Shown here in pieces: positions 63,371-64,000 of a stretch of DNA of 64,000 bases. The notes beneath the pieces are model-generated. The model was not told where the DNA came from and made no database searches. It worked only from the letters and a program-made list of their open reading frames with translations. Every line of letters begins with the position of its first letter. Position 1 is the first letter of the stretch. The DNA comes from Streptomyces olivaceus (GTDB lineage Bacteria; Actinomycetota; Actinomycetes; Streptomycetales; Streptomycetaceae), in the NCBI RefSeq assembly GCF_000721235.1, contig NZ_JOFH01000004.1, positions 248,001 through 312,000 of the forward strand, given 5' to 3'. The position numbers were made by a program, and so were the translations under genes.

Positions 63371-64000
63371 TTGGACTGGCGCGAGTTCGCGGAGCACATG
63401 GCGTCACTGGCACGGGATCTGCTGGCCCAGGAATCGGTGACGGACACGCTGGAGCGGATCACCGGTTCGGCCACCGACCTGATCGAGGACTGCGACGCCG
63501 CCGGCATTCTGATCCTTCGGAACAACCGGGTGCAGTCCCTGGCCCCCACCGACCAGGTGGTGGTCGAGAGCGACGCTCTGCAGGGACGCCTCGGGGAGGG
63601 CCCCTGCTTCAACGCGGCCCGCACGTCCGACGGGCAGCGGCAGTACCGCATCCGCGACTTCCACGGCGAGGCGGAGCACTGGCCGAAGTACGTCCCCGAG
63701 GCCCGCAAGCTGGGCCTCGGCAGCATGATGGGGTTCCTGCTGTTCACCGAGGACGAGGACCTCGGAGCCCTCAACCTGTACTCCTACCGGCCCGGCGCCT
63801 TCGGCGAGGCCGACGAGACGGCCGGCTGGCTGCTGGCCTCGCACGCGGCGGTCGCCTTCTCCAGCGCCCGCACGCACGCCCAGCTGCAGGAGGCCGTCGG
63901 GACCCGGCACCTCATCGGGGAGGCCATGGGCATCCTGATGGGCAGCCACCGGATCGGCGAGGAGCAGGCCTTCGCCACGCTGCGCCGGTACTCGCAGGAC
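63371..64000 (+). CDS. GAF-ANTAR regulator, truncated by the window edge
   Basis: At least 210 residues; the frame runs off the right end. Residues about 15-165 are a GAF domain (TLERITGSATDLIEDCDAAGILI, GRLGEGPCFNAART, SMMGFLLFTEDEDLGALNLYSY). Residues about 172-210 are the start of an ANTAR RNA-binding domain (RHLIGEAMGILMGSHRIGEEQAFATLRR). Such proteins act as antiterminators or sensors in actinomycetes. The TTG start at 63371 is supported by AGGAGGT upstream. Confidence 0.85.
   Translation, partial: MDWREFAEHMASLARDLLAQESVTDTLERITGSATDLIEDCDAAGILILRNNRVQSLAPTDQVVVESDALQGRLGEGPCFNAARTSDGQRQYRIRDFHGEAEHWPKYVPEARKLGLGSMMGFLLFTEDEDLGALNLYSYRPGAFGEADETAGWLLASHAAVAFSSARTHAQLQEAVGTRHLIGEAMGILMGSHRIGEEQAFATLRRYSQD

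Overview
The window is about 72% G+C, with strong third-position GC bias, GTG and occasional TTG starts, and AGGAG-type ribosome binding sites. It carries conservon genes, a snapalysin, a SchA/CurD-type protein, a class F sortase and DUF5949. Together these point to a Streptomyces chromosome, probably toward an arm. From memory, several blocks (paa operon, monooxygenase and indole prenyltransferase, conservon, nsrR/hmp, snapalysin) have counterparts in the SCO74xx part of S. coelicolor. That synteny was not checked here.

Layout, left to right. 1-2.2 kb: the end of a LacI regulator facing a secreted GH43 glycosidase whose promoter holds two copies of a perfect palindrome. 2.2-5.5 kb: an NCS1 permease, a hydantoin-racemase-like protein and a GntR regulator, likely a purine/hydantoin uptake module. 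5.5-5.8 kb: a decayed IS5-type transposase. 5.8-12.5 kb: a metallo-beta-lactamase hydrolase with a divergent HxlR regulator, an AraC regulator with a divergent TauE exporter, a Cys-rich protein, GtrA, TerB and a secreted alpha/beta hydrolase. 12.7-18.6 kb: paaABCDE and divergent paaI-paaK for phenylacetate degradation, with a TetR-type operator beside each divergent promoter.

18.7-25.3 kb: a flavin monooxygenase facing a DMATS-type tryptophan prenyltransferase. The prenyltransferase is preceded by a translationally coupled 35-codon ORF containing a strong hairpin. Next come five conservon genes, cvnA-E, whose P450 (CYP157-like) lacks the ExxR motif. 25.5-32.9 kb: a second TauE exporter, a terpene-type P450, an ABC ATPase, an Rpf-like cell-wall protein, and a sialate-type unit of MFS transporter, aldolase and FadR regulator. 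33-39.2 kb: DUF5949, a cysteine hydrolase, a beta-helix protein, an O-methyltransferase, a SchA/CurD protein, and a class F sortase with a probable surface substrate.

39.3-45 kb: a PAS-GAF-SpoIIE phosphatase, a GNAT acetyltransferase, an RsbW-like ATPase, phosphoglucomutase and an Ala/Lys-rich membrane protein. 45.2-50.7 kb: an aromatic pathway unit (LysR, benzoylformate decarboxylase, benzaldehyde dehydrogenase, aromatic-acid MFS). 50.8-54.9 kb: a PepSY lipoprotein, a LysR regulator with snapalysin, CbiZ and a STAS-like protein. 54.9-57.2 kb: flavohemoglobin, NsrR and a cupin, with two NsrR-type operators. 57.2-61 kb: an ABC/FtsX exporter and a divergent two-component system. 61-64 kb: MarR with an MFS-UspA fusion, then the start of a GAF-ANTAR regulator.

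No tRNA, rRNA or CRISPR was recognised. Several convergent gene pairs are separated by strong GC-rich hairpins. No clearly new defence or mobile system was seen. The most novel-looking items are the coupled leader ORF with hairpin before the prenyltransferase, the sortase/substrate pair, and the MFS-UspA fusion.
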